Shown here: positions 47,963 through 60,100 of the stretch, one piece after another
Position numbering within the stretch: position 1 is the stretch's first letter
How the letters are laid out: every line of letters starts with the position of its first letter
Origin: Hyalella azteca
Taxonomy: Eukaryota; Arthropoda; Malacostraca; Amphipoda; Hyalellidae
Reading direction: 5' to 3'
Assembly: GCF_000764305.2 (NCBI RefSeq)
Contig: NW_025931873.1
Location: forward strand, 34,054-98,053
Length of the DNA: 64,000 nucleotides
The notes under the pieces: model-generated
What the model was told of the DNA's origin: nothing
The model's input: the letters and a program-made list of their open reading frames with translations, nothing else
The model's database searches: none
Translations under genes and position numbers: made by a program

Positions 47963-49075
47963 AAAAGCAATATTATGCTTGAAGTGCAATAATTTGCCAT
48001 ATGGGAAAAGTGAATAGGAGATGATTGGAATAATAGTACAGTCTGAATTATTTTTCCATGGTAAAGTAGACCTGGTAATTAAAATCTAGTCGTCGACATG
48101 AGGGTATAAGCAAGCAACAATTGGCAAAAACTTAAGGTTCCCGAGAAATTTACCATAAAAGGGTGACGAATAGTGACCGAATAAAAACACTCCAATCGGG
48201 AAAAATATGTGCATAGTGTCCTTGGTATACCACCGAGAACTCACATATATCACATGTATAGACTAGCAGTCAGGCAGCAAAAATTCACGAGTCTATATCA
48301 CGTCGCAGAAGTGAGGAGCAATCAAGGTAGCACAACACATCGTAAAGACGCGTTTGTTGTGACCTGGTTTGCACATGTGCTGCAGCGAGCGTGTCACGTC
48401 TGCATGACAACCACGACAACGTGTCGCCTTCCCACGCCTGCCGCTGAGATCGCGTGTCGCGTGACTGCGTGACGAACGCTCGAGCCACGTCGTCTTGGTT
48501 GAGCAAAAATTAAAGAAATAATCCGATAATAAATATTAATAATAATAATAAAAATAATAATATCATCATTTATAATATTGAAATATAATTTGATAACAAA
48601 CACATATATAATATGAATAAAAAGAATTGATTTAACAGGAGGGCTTATTAATAATCCGACGAATTAGTGATAATTATTACTTTATTGTAATAATAATTAC
48701 GATAAATAAATAGGGCTAATGAGCATTTTTTTGACGAAAAAATTGCAGATATGAGAATCTGTATATGCGTGTCATTCGTTAATTTTCAGCAGTAGTGATT
48801 TCAAATATGAATCTGGGGTAATGAATATTTCAACAAAAACTGGAAAAATTCATGGTGTTGTAAAAATATCAAGCTTCTGAACGAAATGTTGACAAGATTG
48901 TTCGAAGAAAAAAATAGTCTAATGGTTCAGGTATGATCATCTCTTTAAGAATGGACAAAGTTAGGAAGCATATAAGATAAATTAATGTTAGGAGAACAGT
49001 GAGATCTATAACATGTCATTAATAAGAATGTAATTTGAATATATGAACTGTATAATTAAGTTGCAATAAACAAGA
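47963..49075. repeat. 1113-bp tandem duplication, copy 1
   Basis: Every stretch I compared, including three overlapping frames of 87, 73 and 69 codons, is identical to the copy beginning at 49076. It contains a GC-rich core (about 48290-48490) with a Su(H) consensus (48429-48436, minus) and an AT-rich right half. The frames on both strands of the core are open simultaneously and resemble no protein. The duplication is very recent, or an assembly duplication. Confidence 0.9.
48429..48436 (-). promoter_or_regulatory. Su(H) consensus CGTGGGAA inside the duplicated unit (copy 1)
   Basis: Plus strand TTCCCACG in the GC-rich core of the 1113-bp unit; duplicated at 49542-49549. No proneural E-box is adjacent, though CATGTG and CTGCAG lie about 45-55 bp away. 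Confidence 0.25.
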
Positions 49076-50185
49076 AAAAGCAATATTATGCTTGAAGTGC
49101 AATAATTTGCCATATGGGAAAAGTGAATAGGAGATGATTGGAATAATAGTACAGTCTGAATTATTTTTCCATGGTAAAGTAGACCTGGTAATTAAAATCT
49201 AGTCGTCGACATGAGGGTATAAGCAAGCAACAATTGGCAAAAACTTAAGGTTCCCGAGAAATTTACCATAAAAGGGTGACGAATAGTGACCGAATAAAAA
49301 CACTCCAATCGGGAAAAATATGTGCATAGTGTCCTTGGTATACCACCGAGAACTCACATATATCACATGTATAGACTAGCAGTCAGGCAGCAAAAATTCA
49401 CGAGTCTATATCACGTCGCAGAAGTGAGGAGCAATCAAGGTAGCACAACACATCGTAAAGACGCGTTTGTTGTGACCTGGTTTGCACATGTGCTGCAGCG
49501 AGCGTGTCACGTCTGCATGACAACCACGACAACGTGTCGCCTTCCCACGCCTGCCGCTGAGATCGCGTGTCGCGTGACTGCGTGACGAACGCTCGAGCCA
49601 CGTCGTCTTGGTTGAGCAAAAATTAAAGAAATAATCCGATAATAAATATTAATAATAATAATAAAAATAATAATATCATCATTTATAATATTGAAATATA
49701 ATTTGATAACAAACACATATATAATATGAATAAAAAGAATTGATTTAACAGGAGGGCTTATTAATAATCCGACGAATTAGTGATAATTATTACTTTATTG
49801 TAATAATAATTACGATAAATAAATAGGGCTAATGAGCATTTTTTTGACGAAAAAATTGCAGATATGAGAATCTGTATATGCGTGTCATTCGTTAATTTTC
49901 AGCAGTAGTGATTTCAAATATGAATCTGGGGTAATGAATATTTCAACAAAAACTGGAAAAATTCATGGTGTTGTAAAAATATCAAGCTTCTGAACGAAAT
50001 GTTGACAAGATTGTTCGAAGAAAAAAATAGTCTAATGGTTCAGGTATGATCATCTCTTTAAGAATGGACAAAGTTAGGAAGCATATAAGATAAATTAATG
50101 TTAGGAGAACAGTGAGATCTATAACATGTCATTAATAAGAATGTAATTTGAATATATGAACTGTATAATTAAGTTGCAATAAACA
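49076..50185. repeat. 1113-bp tandem duplication, copy 2
   Basis: Identical partner of the preceding unit. Divergence from copy 1 begins only at 50186, and from the left flank at 49075/47962. The junction reads AATAAACAAGAAAAAGCAAT, where short A-rich microhomology may have mediated the duplication. The Su(H) consensus of the GC-rich core recurs at 49542-49549. Confidence 0.9.
49542..49549 (-). promoter_or_regulatory. Su(H) consensus CGTGGGAA inside the duplicated unit (copy 2)
   Basis: The same site as at 48429, doubled by the tandem duplication. Confidence 0.25.
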
Positions 50186-51427
50186 TGAAAACTGTTTCAG
50201 CATCCAAAAATTCTCATTCGATTTATTTCATTTATTTATATATTTCTGTAGTTTTTTGAGAATTCACTGAATACTCGCTGTGGGGCAGGTCCGTATAGGC
50301 CTTCTCTGCGACGCGTGGCCATTAGTTTGAATAACGGAGCGTCAAACAAACTTCGGAGTCTGCAAAGAGATTAATGAGGCCAGATAGTGAGCTCAGCAGT
50401 TGCTGATAACTCGATACGGTGTCGATTCCTGTAGGAAAATGTGCTACTGAATTGCGTTAATTTTGTCTAGTCTGAAAACAGCAAACGTCCATCCCTTGTT
50501 TATGTGATTCGCACAACTGAACGGGAATTTACATAGCCATATCGATGCTTATCTGAGCCTTTTAAAAGTCACAGTTTTATTGAAAGTTTAACAATTTAAC
50601 GTTAATTGATGATTGTGTCAAATGCTGCGTTTTTGATGAAAAGCAAAGTTGTTAGTTGATCAATGATTGTGGTTAGCTTGCCGATTGGTATCCTAAAGTT
50701 GTGAATTTGATTGTGTGTGTTTAAAATCAGAATTGCTATGCTTTCCTTAACCTACTCATTATATTAAATATTCTTTTAAAAATTGGTGAGCAAATGAAAA
50801 TTGTGGCACTCATTCAATAGGATATTTCACATTTTTTGTGGCTTACTGTTGATTATCGTTTCATTTATTCTCACTTTTTATTTCCTCGTTTAATACTTTG
50901 TTAGTCACCGCAATGTAGGAAATTCTATCACATTCGCGACTATTCGCAACGTCCTACAGAAGAACATTACTCCCGAGACTCGCGACCCGATTCACACGCT
51001 CGAATGTTTTTTGGTATCCTAACATGTGGCTCAACCCCAAGTTTCAAATAACTGCCAAGGAGTAAATGAGTTAATGGTTAAACTTTTTTCATTTCCATGT
51101 CATATTTAGCTAAAATTTAATATTAAGTAGCATTTTATAGTCGGAGAAATGTTCGGTATTTTACTTGATATTTATTAACATTTGCTACGTGATCCTTAGT
51201 ATCCTTAGTAAGGCTTATCCTTAGTAAGGCTTAGTAAGTAACATGCAGTAAGTTATTGGTCAATGTTTATTTAAATTTGTTATTTTATAAGGTTTGGAAA
51301 ATCCATGATATACGCGAAAGTCCACGATTGAAGAATCACTGCTACTGTAAAAGTTGTGTTCCATATCCAATGTCCTGTTTTCAAGAGAAGAATAAACGCT
51401 TCAGTAGACGGCCTTCTTTTTTTGCAG

Positions 51428-51553
51428 GCCATCTCAAAGCTGTGAAGGATTCGCAAGTCCTCAGGAAGAGAGCCCTAGTCTTTGTTAAGAGCACCCTTCA
51501 GGTCTTCTCGAGACTCTTCTCTGATTTTAAGCGCATTTCCAGTGCTGAACGCG
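51428..51553 (+). CDS. Possible internal coding exon (126 bp), unknown protein
   Basis: Preceded by a strong acceptor (CTTCTTTTTTTGCAG) and followed by a plausible donor (GTATGA). Length is a multiple of three, and only one plus-strand frame is open. It encodes 41 residues with a basic, amphipathic middle (LRKRALVFVKSTLQVFSRLF). The two exon ends are in the same phase, so it could be skipped without frameshift. No partner exon is found nearby and no family is recognised. May be chance. Confidence 0.2.
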
Positions 51554-51764
51554 GTATGAAAGTATGAGCGTGCAGTGTAGGATAGTGCTGTGCGGCGCAT
51601 GCCTTGCAGTTAGAACTAGTAATCTTAATAGGTTTAATAGCCGCGGTTCGTATGAACTAGAATTTCACCGACTTTCGTGTTCTCTGAAATTTGCTCAATA
51701 GAAGTAGACATGTCAAGTTAATTCACTTCTCCCCCATCTGAATTATTTGTACAAAGTCTTATAG

Positions 51765-51825
51765 ATACCTATATATACCTATATTATATATTATTATATA
51801 TACCTATAGATACCTATATTTACCC
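51765..51825. repeat. TATACCTA-rich simple repeat
   Basis: ATACCTATA units recur five times around an (AT)-rich palindromic tract. Confidence 0.7.
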
Positions 51826-53919
51826 CCGATGATCCCAGTAATTCGATTAATTTAACTGAATACATGATAATTTTTCTTCATATTCATAATTTAGATTTTT
51901 TGTCTTATTTTAAGAAACCGCATGTCATGAAATATATTTTTTCATTCCTTGCCATGACGGCGCGTCCAAGAAAGGTGTAGGGTCCAAATTTCAAAATACA
52001 TGCATTGAAAAAATACTTTTTGCATGTTCCATGTTATGTTCCGATCATTTAATTCGCCTTAGTGAATGAGCTAACATATTGCACACCTTGTTTGACCGTT
52101 GCAAGTGAATTCATTCCTGAAAAATTGGTGCTGTTTTATTACGGAAAAAATATTCAATTGCAGATAAGAAGTCAAGTGAATATCGGGTGAATAGGATTCA
52201 CGAGGATCGCGTGAATAGCTTCCGCTTTCAGTAAGATGCATGAAGCGTATTCAATGAGGGGAGTGATTTTAGAAATTTTATTTGAGAATTAAAGTTCGTT
52301 AAAAAAAATTTACCGAAAATTTGAAATAAAACTTGAAATCAGGAAACTTTTTGGAGAGTTTTTGTACATTTTTAGCGATAATGCTCCTAAAAATTTGCCG
52401 AACAAATGTTTTTAGGTCTCACATAATTGCCCTCTTAGGTACAGCCACTAATAATATAAAAGGAACTAATAACACAGTAATTAAAGTAATACGTACCGAT
52501 TAAACATTAATATCATGATTTCATGCCTTCATCTATTCTTAGAATTGAATTGAACACCGGAAAGAGCTAAATTCTTCTTATTTTAGAACACTTCAAGAAG
52601 CGGCGTCCGACTTAAGGTTAAGGATCGAGCACTGCATGCATGAGTTGAGTGTTGGAAGCAAGTATCTGTTGAGGACCAAACTTGCCCTCTCAGGCAGACA
52701 GCAATCGTGTGTACACATCCTGGTGAAACTTTATGGAGAGACATCGAGGGCACGCGAGGAAGAAATTTCTTTTAGAATTTGATCTACAACCTTGACATTA
52801 TTGGACACAATATATTGTATTGAATACAATTATTTTATTCTTGCAGGACTACTTCACCCGGAATTCGATAATTTGTAATTATTATAGTTGTTTACCGAAG
52901 TTTTTACGTGCAGAAAGTATTTAATTCCATTTCTGAGTGAACAATATAAAATATCAACCGCATATTCTGGTTACACGACGCACGTGTATAGCGGGTATAC
53001 CGGTACCGCTATAATTTAGGGGAAATGCTAACAGGTAAATCCATCAGTAATTGACCAACGGATGTTATGAACAGTATATTTGTGAATAAGGTAAACTTTG
53101 CACCTGTTGAATAAACAAACTCTAATAATACTAATTGCAAAACATGTTTTAAATTACACGATTAAATGAAGAATACTATTCAAGTAAATGTTACAAATTA
53201 TATGAATATAGTAAGAAGTATTTAAGGTCTTACCCCAAACGTTGGCGGACAAGGTTGAAGTGAAATGACTGGTTACTGAACTAACGAAGAAAGAAAAAGT
53301 CAATCTATTAGAAGTTCGGTTGGTCAGCTGACTGCTAACTATTTGAGGAAAAATGAACAAGAAAATGAATAACGAATATCGGGGGTCCTTACACGTTCTT
53401 AATTAATATTATTCTTTCTCCATTTTGTTATAAATTCACGATAGACCAATCCTTGGATCGGCGGTACTCGGATCGGCGATGGAATTACATTGTAATAGGT
53501 ATATGAAACACGATTCCAATTAAGGTATAAAATTGCTTATTTTCCAACACCGACTGTCTTGGACCGACGGCAGCGCCCCCCGCGGATTTTGGTCCATCAG
53601 AGCTTTCACAACAACATTTTTCTGAGCCTTAAACTCATTGTGGACCAACGCCATTTAACAGTAAGACCTCGTTGTTCAATTAAAAAGACCATCATGTGAA
53701 AAATATCCACTTGGTTCTTAACCACAATTAGAATCTTTTTCGCCAAAGCTTCAAAAGTTTAATACAAGTTCGTGCGATTAGACAAAAATTTGAGTGTGTA
53801 AACAGTATATCTGTTCAAATACTCATTCACCATTATATCGACTTCGTATTTGTATGAAAAATTGGTCATTATTAAATCATTTTATTTTAATCATACAATG
53901 TTAGATCTTTGTCGATCAC

Positions 53920-54018
53920 CAGTGGTTGAATGTTAACATTAATTGTTAACATCACCGGTGGTTGATCTATCACCGGTGGTTGAATGTTAACATTGTTGTC
54001 ATCCAAGTGTTAACATTG
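53920..54018. repeat. Short interleaved repeat with TGTTAACA and CACCGGTGGTTGA units
   Basis: GTTAACATT occurs four times and ACC(A/G)GTGGTTGA three times, partly as inverted TGTTAAC/GTTAACA pairs. Confidence 0.75.
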
Positions 54019-55699
54019 TGCGTTTGCATGAATTGTTCATTAATGGATATTTAAGGGAACTTTATAGGCAAAATGACAATAAAATTCTTCCTATTTTCAT
54101 TGGAAAATGTTACAAAATACAATATATCGTTGTAAGTTAACGGTTTCCAGTATTTGTAGTTGCGCACGCCAATACCGAAACAAATCATGCAGCGTATCTA
54201 CCTGCCATGCAGTCGCTGTTAACCTGATCCATCAGTACAGCTGTCAGCACCTGCTCTCCGCACCACAAATAATTACATAGGAAGTCAATTAAAAGAAACG
54301 GCGGGGTAGAAATGACGTACTCACCGGAGCACGTCCAGCTTTTTCCTATTGGATCCTATTCCTATTTGATCATAGGAACCAATCCTATTGGATTCCTATT
54401 GTTCAGAATCATTCATCGGGTTATGGACGAGGACTCAGAGTATGTCTCTGCGTTGCAGAGGATGGAAACAAAGAAGTTTAATGTAGGTTATAATTTTGTG
54501 AAATTATTATACATTACAAACAACAATTTACTGAATGCTCTGTGTGGATGCTGGATTTAATTGACGCCTAGCTTTAATTTTATTCAGAGAGTTTTAGAAA
54601 ATTCATGCAGAACATGAATATCGGATGATAGTTACTATAAACTGCCTATACGCATGAGGAAAATTGCATGATGATGATTCTAATTCTAATGATTAATGAT
54701 GGAAAATTCTAATGATTAATGTTCCAATTATGTTTTGCCGTTTCGAATGGCAATTAATGATCATGCATGATGCCAGCGAATAGCAAAAGGTTGGTTTAAT
54801 TTGTTTAATGGTTTTATATGAAGATTTAAGTGGATAATTTGATTATATAAACCGTCCACACATCGAGCTTATGCCTGAGAGAAAGCGAGATGATAATAAT
54901 TGTATATTATTGCAGGCAAAAGCTCGTTCTTAGGGCAAAAATGAAATATATATTCAGGAATATTTTTAAAAATGGAATTTCCAAATCAAATATTAACTTC
55001 TACTGTACTTATTCTTCGATGTCATTCGTACGCAATGCTCATCGAAAACTTGGTTATTTCATTCACAATTATTGTGTATATTAGGTTTCTTTGTAATTCG
55101 AAACTAATATTTCTTCGTGATTTTTCAAAGTAACATTATCAGGCTTGAACCAACAATAATCTCGAAATGCAACCGTACAAACAGTACTGAACATGCATTA
55201 CATTAACACAGTATATAACAGAATTTTTATCTAACAAATAATTGTGAGTATATATGTAATGTAATGTAATAGTAATATAATAACTGATATAATATATAAT
55301 ATAACTTATATTAGATTTGGCTTAGCAATCAAGGTAAAAAGCACTCTAACCTTATATTTAATTACAATATTTAACGTCATACGAGCGGCGTTCCTCCCTT
55401 GTTAAGCAGAAGGCGGTTTAATCACATAAATTCAACCAACGCTAAATTTGGTTCGTGCAAACAACTGTCGACGTCCAAGTCATACGTGTTTGGCTATAAT
55501 AGGCTTTTTCCGGAATAGAACGTGCCCTGTAGGTTCGTCATAATCACGTCCCGTAATGTTAAGCAAATAACCTTCCCAAATATTCTTTGTCAAACAATAA
55601 AATCAGGAGCAAGATTGTTGCTGTGCCCGGCTCTGGAAAGTCGTCGTGTTTGCCCAAACGCCGTCAAACTTCCTGCGTTGACTTACCTGACATGCGAAC

Positions 55700-55903
55700 G
55701 TGCATGGCTGTTCCATGGTGGGCCTCCGTTACCATGTCATCTTAACATGACTTGGGAGTTGGTATAAGACGTGGTGGGCCTCCGTTAACATGTCATCTTA
55801 ACATGACTTGGGTGTTGATATAAGACATGCATGGCTGTTCCATGGTGGCCGCCGTTACCATGTCCTCTGAAGACTTGCTATCATCTTAACATGACTTGGG
55901 AGT
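55700..55903. repeat. Complex tandem repeat, about 3 partial copies
   Basis: GGTGG(G/C)C(T/C)(T/G)CCGTTA(C/A)CATGTC recurs at about 55718, 55772 and 55844, each followed by CATCTTAACATGACTTGGG. GCATGGCTGTTCCATGG occurs twice. An open frame running into the array from 55522 is not a recognisable gene. Confidence 0.75.
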
Positions 55904-56057
55904 AAAAGGAGGCAAACTTAATTAAAACATGCATTGATATCTAAATTTGTGTAGTTTGGCAGAAGCTGTTCTTTAATGCAGGTTTCATTGAAGAACAGAG
56001 AGTATTTCTTATTGACAATTTTCTTATTGTTTTTCTCTATTCGGCGAATTAGGCTCT

Positions 56058-56120
56058 TGATAGGAAGTGAACTAAATGGTGATATCTATTAGGATATCAC
56101 CATTTAGTGATAGGAAGTGA
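56058..56120. repeat. Perfect 16-bp hairpin flanked by 13-bp direct repeats
   Basis: ACTAAATGGTGATATC (56071-56086) and its inverse (56093-56108) enclose a 6-nt loop. TGATAGGAAGTGA occurs at 56058-56070 and again at 56108-56120, immediately outside. The organisation suggests either a tiny foldback insertion with target duplication or a template-switch product. Confidence 0.65.
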
Positions 56121-57086
56121 TATCTAAATGCAACTCTTTTTGCAAGTTAATATTTACTTTAAACGTGACTATATATAGCATGCTTTCAATATAAGATTGC
56201 CGTGAATGAGCCAGCTTTTTATAACCCTAAGACGCATTACAACAAAATGGAAAATGTTACTGTTTAAACCGATTTATGCACTCGGGATGCATGTTGTTAT
56301 ATGTGATGAAGTTAAACAAAAAATTTCATTCTGGAAATAAATAAGTATTTTCCAATGAATGAACATTTTTTATATTTCACAAAAAAAGATGACAACTCAC
56401 GCTAATCTACGAATATTAATTACAGTATATATGAGCATGGGAGCGGTAGGATGGCTAGTAACGCGGCTTTGAACACTATATAAAAATTCCCTATAAAGAA
56501 ATGAAAAATCTTTATTTCAAGGGATATCATAACAATGAGTTTATTGCTCGGCACTATTTTCAAATTACATCATCATTTCAATAGTTCCTATTCATAAATA
56601 TACATGCGTTATACAAATCTTTGTAATTACCATAGTGCAGAGGTTATAACTTCACCATGCTGCTATATGGGAACGCTGGTGCAGCAAAACCATCCTGGTT
56701 TCTTGTACTCGCAAATGTAAAACGTTAGATTTTACTTTTATTACCGTTTGCTATTTCAAAGAATCCTAAAAATATATGTGGTGAATTTCAGCTGATTCTT
56801 CATTATAATCTGCTGGAAAGAATAAAATTTAGTAGTATATATGAAGGAATTGAATCACAAAGTTTGGCTTGATTAAAAAAATCCATTCATTTGGATATCT
56901 CCATATCGATTCATTTTTTTCCGTACGAAAGTCTATTGATTTCAGGTACAAATAAATAATTCTTGAGTTATTTTTTGATCCCCACAATTATAACGCACAT
57001 AGCCCTAACTTGCCTCACTATTTTCTACTAACATTGATTTTAAAATAACGCTTTCAAAATACTTTCGAGTACCAATATATAGGAAC

Positions 57087-57128
57087 AATAACGCCTTTTT
57101 TCTATAAATGAGAAAATGCGCCAAAAAG
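57087..57128. mobile_element. Remnant of the small TIR element (one end only)
   Basis: ATAAATGAGAAAATGCGC plus flanking bases match the right end of the elements at 21467 and 42101. No left TIR or GACA core is present, so this is a truncated copy. Confidence 0.5.
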
Positions 57129-60100
57129 AGATTTTGTTTGAACCCGGTGAATGAAATACTTTTAGGTAACTTAATTAAGTTTATTTTTGAAATTACGATA
57201 TTCTTTTTTGGGTGAAAATAATTATTAACATAACATAGTCGGCGCTGAAGAAATAGGGCCCTGGCCTGCTGCCGATCGATTAGTTTTACTTCTCTTGACT
57301 TGGGCGCAGTTGATCTGAAAACCGGCTTTTTGACAAAATCTTTTTAAAGCTGACGTACTTTGGTTTAAGAACATATCTTTTGCCATCGTCACAACGCCGG
57401 ATTTATATCCGTATTGCCATAGATTTCCCGGGATGCTGCATCGAGAGCCACTCGATAAAAAATACAAGCTATTATATACGTACTTTAGTTTAGTTTATTA
57501 TAAGGTGTATATAGGAACATTGACGTCTATAGGTTTCTGCATAGCTGTTCTATAATTACCGTGGTTCCTGCATATAGTTGTGACAAGTCGATTCGGAGTA
57601 AATCGAAGTAAAAATTTATTAATCTATTAATCACATCAATTTAATGAAATTCACCGCCCACGATAACCCTAGAAGTAATTATATGACCGGCAACGTGATT
57701 TAGAGGCTTTTTATTTATAGAGCTACTTTAATTTGGGTTCACGAAGAATAGTTATGGAGTTAAAGTCAAAGCTCGAAATGCGATATTATCTTGAACCAAA
57801 GTTTAAAATTACGTTAATTCATCGATGGTCTCTAAATATAAATATACATGGATTCTTATAATTCGTAGTAATCTGCATTTATTGTTGCATGAAAATACTT
57901 AGATGTGATTGAAAGAAACGATATGCATCCTTGAAAGCGGCCTGAGACGTGCCCAAAAATGTAAACCCCATTTGAAAAAATTCGTATTATCATGGGGGTT
58001 ACTTAAGGTACATGTCTTTAATGCCAAAAACAAAAGCTTTACGGTCTCGTGGAGTAAACATTGTCCACTCATTTGTCACGGTTCGACCGTCGCACTTATC
58101 TGCTGGGTAATCTTTTTACCTGGACACGTACTTTTTCATGCCAGGAGGAAAGACAAAAGCCTCAAAATTTCGAAAAGGTATTGGGCCATTTTTTGTTTGT
58201 TTATCCTTTCCAGGTCTCTGGATGAATTATGAAGCTGACAGGGCTTTAGACGTTCAAAAAAACTGCTTCCAACTTATGAAATGAAGAGCCTGCAGCCAAG
58301 CGGTTACACCATACAAAAGCTGTCCAGGCAATTCACACTCTGCTTTTGTGAGGCTCCAGGTTTTATTTCTGGCTTGTAGAGCATACGTGTGCCGCCTGAA
58401 CTACCATTAAATTTTGGCAAATGTTCATAGACTTACAGTTTCTGGACTCACGGTCTTTAAAAGGGAAATTGAATAAATATTTGCTCCTTAACCCAGCGCA
58501 CTTCTTCGCAAATGGTAAAGTTCCCTTCATGAAGCATCACCTGTTATAATTTGTTTTCGATATCAACAAAATATTGGAATTCTACTCAACACAAAAAAAA
58601 AATAAAATATAGCGGAAGACTCTAAATGTAAATTCATGTTGGAATCAGAGTATTGGTGTTCATAGAAAGCATCGCAAACAGTCTGTCGCTTTCCTGTCTA
58701 TACAAGCCTCATTTATATACTAAATGTGCTTGTCACATGAGAACATACCTTTCATAAGCTAAAGTTAGTTAAAAAGAAGTTCAGCCTTGTTAAGTTCTAT
58801 ATCTAGAGTTTTGCCTATCGTACAACAATAAAATACTGTGAATAATAATTGTATTTAATTTGATGCAAAAAAAAAACAAAATTTGACTTCAATGATGGAA
58901 CGAAAAAAATGGAGACAAAATAATGTTACACGTGATGAGTTTAAAGGCAATAAATTATGAAAGTCTTCATGTTTCCCGCTGCCTGGGGCACCAGCGACCG
59001 AGAATTAGTCTTCGGTTGGCATTTTTATGGACTTGGTCAGTGGAAGAGGCAAATTTCATGTGGTTTCCTCGACCCCAAGAGGCTCGTCCTTTATTATTCA
59101 TGTATTCGGGGGTCCAAAACTCGGCGCATTGCCTTTCACATGAATAATGCAAAGCCTGGTAATGCTTGTGGTGATTTACTCGCGTTCTGTGACGCTTGTT
59201 TGAGGCTCACTCAGAAATGATGAATGTAGGAGCTTCGCTAAAAAATTATTTTTGATGAAGAGAAGTTAAAGTTGATTACCTCCTCAAGCCGTTCACGGGT
59301 ATCAGGCAAACTGAAATAGCCAGCTGGATCTGCATATGGATTAACAATTAATGTGTAAGTAGTTTGATGTATCAAAGAAAATGACTAGAAAAAACTCCTT
59401 TAAATTTGAATATTCGATACCGGCACTGCTAAATCGTTAAAAACCAAATTAGTCAATCAGTCTAAAATCCTTGCAGCTGCATCAAATAGAATTACAATTC
59501 ATAATAAATGGAAGTTTTATTCAAATTCAAACAAAACTATTTGCATAAAATTACAACACAATCGAAACCAATTCCAATCGAAATTAACTGAATCAAAGTT
59601 AATTTCGTAACCAGCACAGTAACACTTATGAAATTGGCGGCCTATAATAAACCTCAATATGCTAATTATTGCCTTGAATAGCGTGGCCCCCTCTATATTA
59701 AGCTTTTCATTAATTGCATTTTATAATTTTGGCCCGCGAATCGCATACACGATAGCTGTATGTCGGGAATGTTCACACACATCGAAACTCATGCCTTGAT
59801 TTGCTGGCTAGAGCGACAAATTATGTCATGGAACACTTTATTTGTTGGCCATGCTAATGGCTGGAGTGTGTGGGAAAGTACATAAATTTATTCTAATGCT
59901 CGAAATTTAAAGCCAATGTAATGAAAAGGTTTTATATTAGATGCGAAGATTTTTTATATTGTATTTCCCGCATAAAATTCTAGCGCGTCAGTAGGTACTT
60001 GAATATAAAAGCAAAATGCGCCTGAGGAAATATCGAAAATACTTAAAGTCTTCCGAAAACTATGGTAGAAAAAATCCTATTTATACTGCCTTCGAATTCA

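Larger units (their letters stand above)
50186..53919. other. Spacer with one possible exon
   Basis: Contains the exon-like segment 51428-51553, a CCTTAGTAAGGCTTA micro-repeat near 51195-51240 and the simple repeat at 51765. No complete gene seen. Confidence 0.5.

Noticed and set aside
48209..49716. Duplicated 87-, 73- and 69-codon frames
   Set aside because: They overlap on both strands of one GC-rich core and are identical only because the whole 1113-bp unit is duplicated; no domain recognised.
58923..59220. Frames of 74 and 87 codons on the plus strand with moderately coding-like composition
   Set aside because: Overlapping frames plus an antisense frame are open together; no recognisable family, no clear splice sites.
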